This document shows positions 5,003-5,676 of a stretch of DNA of 5,676 nt, piece by piece (positions within the stretch are counted from its first letter, which is position 1; each line of letters opens with the position of its first letter). The position numbers were made by a program, and so were the translations under genes. Under the pieces are notes generated by a model, which did not search any database, was not told where the DNA came from, and worked only from the letters and a program-made list of their open reading frames with translations. The DNA is taken from contig CAMWMY010000095.1 in NCBI GenBank assembly GCA_947175465.1, positions 1 through 5,676 of the forward strand. The letters are read 5' to 3'. Source of the stretch: an uncultured Erysipelotrichaceae bacterium (GTDB lineage Bacteria > Bacillota_I > Bacilli_A > Erysipelotrichales > Erysipelotrichaceae).

Positions 5003-5676
5003 TTATAAATCTAATACTTCGTTAGGTGTTTTAAACCCTAAACATTTTCGTGGTCTGTTATTCATTTTTTCAAGATTCATCTTTAATTCATTTTCATCGA
5101 CTAAAGATAAGTCCATTCCTTTTGGATAATACTCTCTAAGTAATCCGTTTGTATTTTCATTTGTTTCCTTTTGCCATGCATAATATGGATCGCAAAAATA
5201 CGTTTTACATTTCAATTCTTTTTCTATCTCTTTATATCCTGAAAACTCTTTGCCTCTATCAAATGTTATGGTTTTTACTAGATTGTCAGGATATTCCTTT
5301 AAAGCTTCAATTATCGCAGGCGTGACATCCTTTGCTGTCCTGCTAGGTACTAATATTGCGATATATTTTCTAGATTTTCTTTCTGCTAATGTTACAAAGC
5401 AGTATTTACTTTTTCTTTTATGATCTATTCGTCCAGATTCTACTGTATCTCCTTCCCAATGACCTAATTCATCACGTTTATATACACTTTTATCTCTTTT
5501 TTTATCGTCCGCCCTCCATCGTTGAATTTTCCACGTTTTTCTGCTGGGCGTTTAAAGTTGCCTTTTCTTCTAAGGTTTCTCATCGTTACTTTATTTAAAA
5601 GTCCTTTATGAATGTATCTGTAAATTGATGAAGTTGAAGGAATGTTATGGATATCTTTGTTTTCTCTATTCGCTAT
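5003..5676 (-). pseudogene. IS30-family transposase, 3' two-thirds, in two frames
   Basis: This is a DDE transposase that cuts and joins the ends of its insertion sequence. The 5' end is outside the window. One frame runs from 5676 through IYRYIHKGLL, RRKGNFKRPAEKRGKFN and RTIKK, and ends at a TAG (5466-5464). Homology then continues one frame back from RDKSVYKRDELGHWEGDTVE to the end. The catalytic residues are all in the second part: Asp in HWEGDTV, Asp in TITFDRGKEFSGY and Glu in ETNENTNGLLREYYPKG. The C-terminus is the typical NNRPRKCLGFKTPNEVLDL. The switch falls at seven A (5503-5497) read A-AAA-AAA-G, where a -1 slip restores the protein. IS30 transposases are normally a single frame, so a one-base deletion is the simpler reading, with frameshifting or transcript slippage as alternatives. 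Confidence 0.85.
5497..5503 (-). promoter_or_regulatory. Possible slippery site (A7) at the transposase frame change
   Basis: Seven consecutive A on the coding strand lie in zero-frame register ATA AAA AAA GAG. Moving back one base gives AAA AAA AGA GAT, which continues directly into conserved transposase sequence. The register matches a -1 slippery heptamer, but I did not establish a downstream stimulatory hairpin or pseudoknot. Confidence 0.3.

Larger units (their letters stand above)
4970..5676 (-). mobile_element. IS30-family insertion sequence, partial (transposase 3' side)
   Basis: The transposase is read on the minus strand and its stop at 5003 is followed by about 30 bases ending in a likely terminal repeat, TTTGTCAAATTAAGTGCAAC (4970-4989). 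The exact tip is estimated from the usual 20-30 bp of terminal repeat after the stop. The other end lies outside the window, so neither target duplication nor the opposite repeat can be checked. Confidence 0.8.

Noticed and set aside
5389..5598. Plus-strand hydrophobic open frame
   Set aside because: It is antisense to conserved IS30 transposase sequence.
1..5676. CRISPR arrays, tRNA, rRNA
   Set aside because: No regularly spaced repeats and no tRNA or rRNA-like segments were seen on either strand.

Overview
The window looks like accessory DNA from a low-GC Gram-positive bacterium (Firmicutes, probably a clostridial or other gut or host-associated lineage). The evidence is AT-rich codon use, AAAGGAG-type ribosome binding sites, a NisI-like lipoprotein, an OmpR-type regulator paired with a HAMP-type kinase, an apparent Spo0A C-terminal-like small gene and an IS30-family insertion sequence. 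The exact host cannot be named from the sequence alone.

Layout. Positions 1-200 hold an unrecognised reading-frame tail and a good rho-independent terminator. Positions 239-771 hold a decayed BceA/MacB-type ABC ATPase: its N-terminus and Walker A are gone, a one-base frameshift splits it, and the signature serine is replaced by Phe. Positions 923-1410 hold what is left of a LanFEG-type lantibiotic immunity transporter: the N-terminal third of the ATPase is joined directly to the C-terminal end of a permease, in a different frame. The next three genes look intact. They are a lipoprotein with an internal two-domain duplication like NisI (1403-2227), an OmpR-family response regulator (2282-2941) and a sensor histidine kinase (2932-4293). 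The regulator and kinase overlap by 10 bases and have their own strong extended -10 promoter, whose -35 lies over the end of the lipoprotein gene. Downstream come a small Spo0A-C-terminal-like gene interrupted by an in-frame TGA (4394-4627), a minus-strand remnant of an XRE-type regulator with its own terminator (4684-4850), a plus-strand terminator with a palindromic loop (4916-4963) and the end of an IS30-family element (about 4970 to beyond the window), whose transposase changes frame at a run of seven A.

How it fits together. The intact part reads as a lantibiotic or cationic-peptide detection and immunity module (regulator, kinase, immunity lipoprotein) that has lost both adjacent ABC transporters. 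Two readings are possible: a degrading mobile-element cargo, or a reduced system in which the lipoprotein is the only local effector and the regulator may act on genes elsewhere. The flanking Spo0A-like, XRE-like and IS30 pieces suggest an eroded integrative element. I do not see a clearly undescribed system; the most interesting point is the orphaned lipoprotein plus two-component module.
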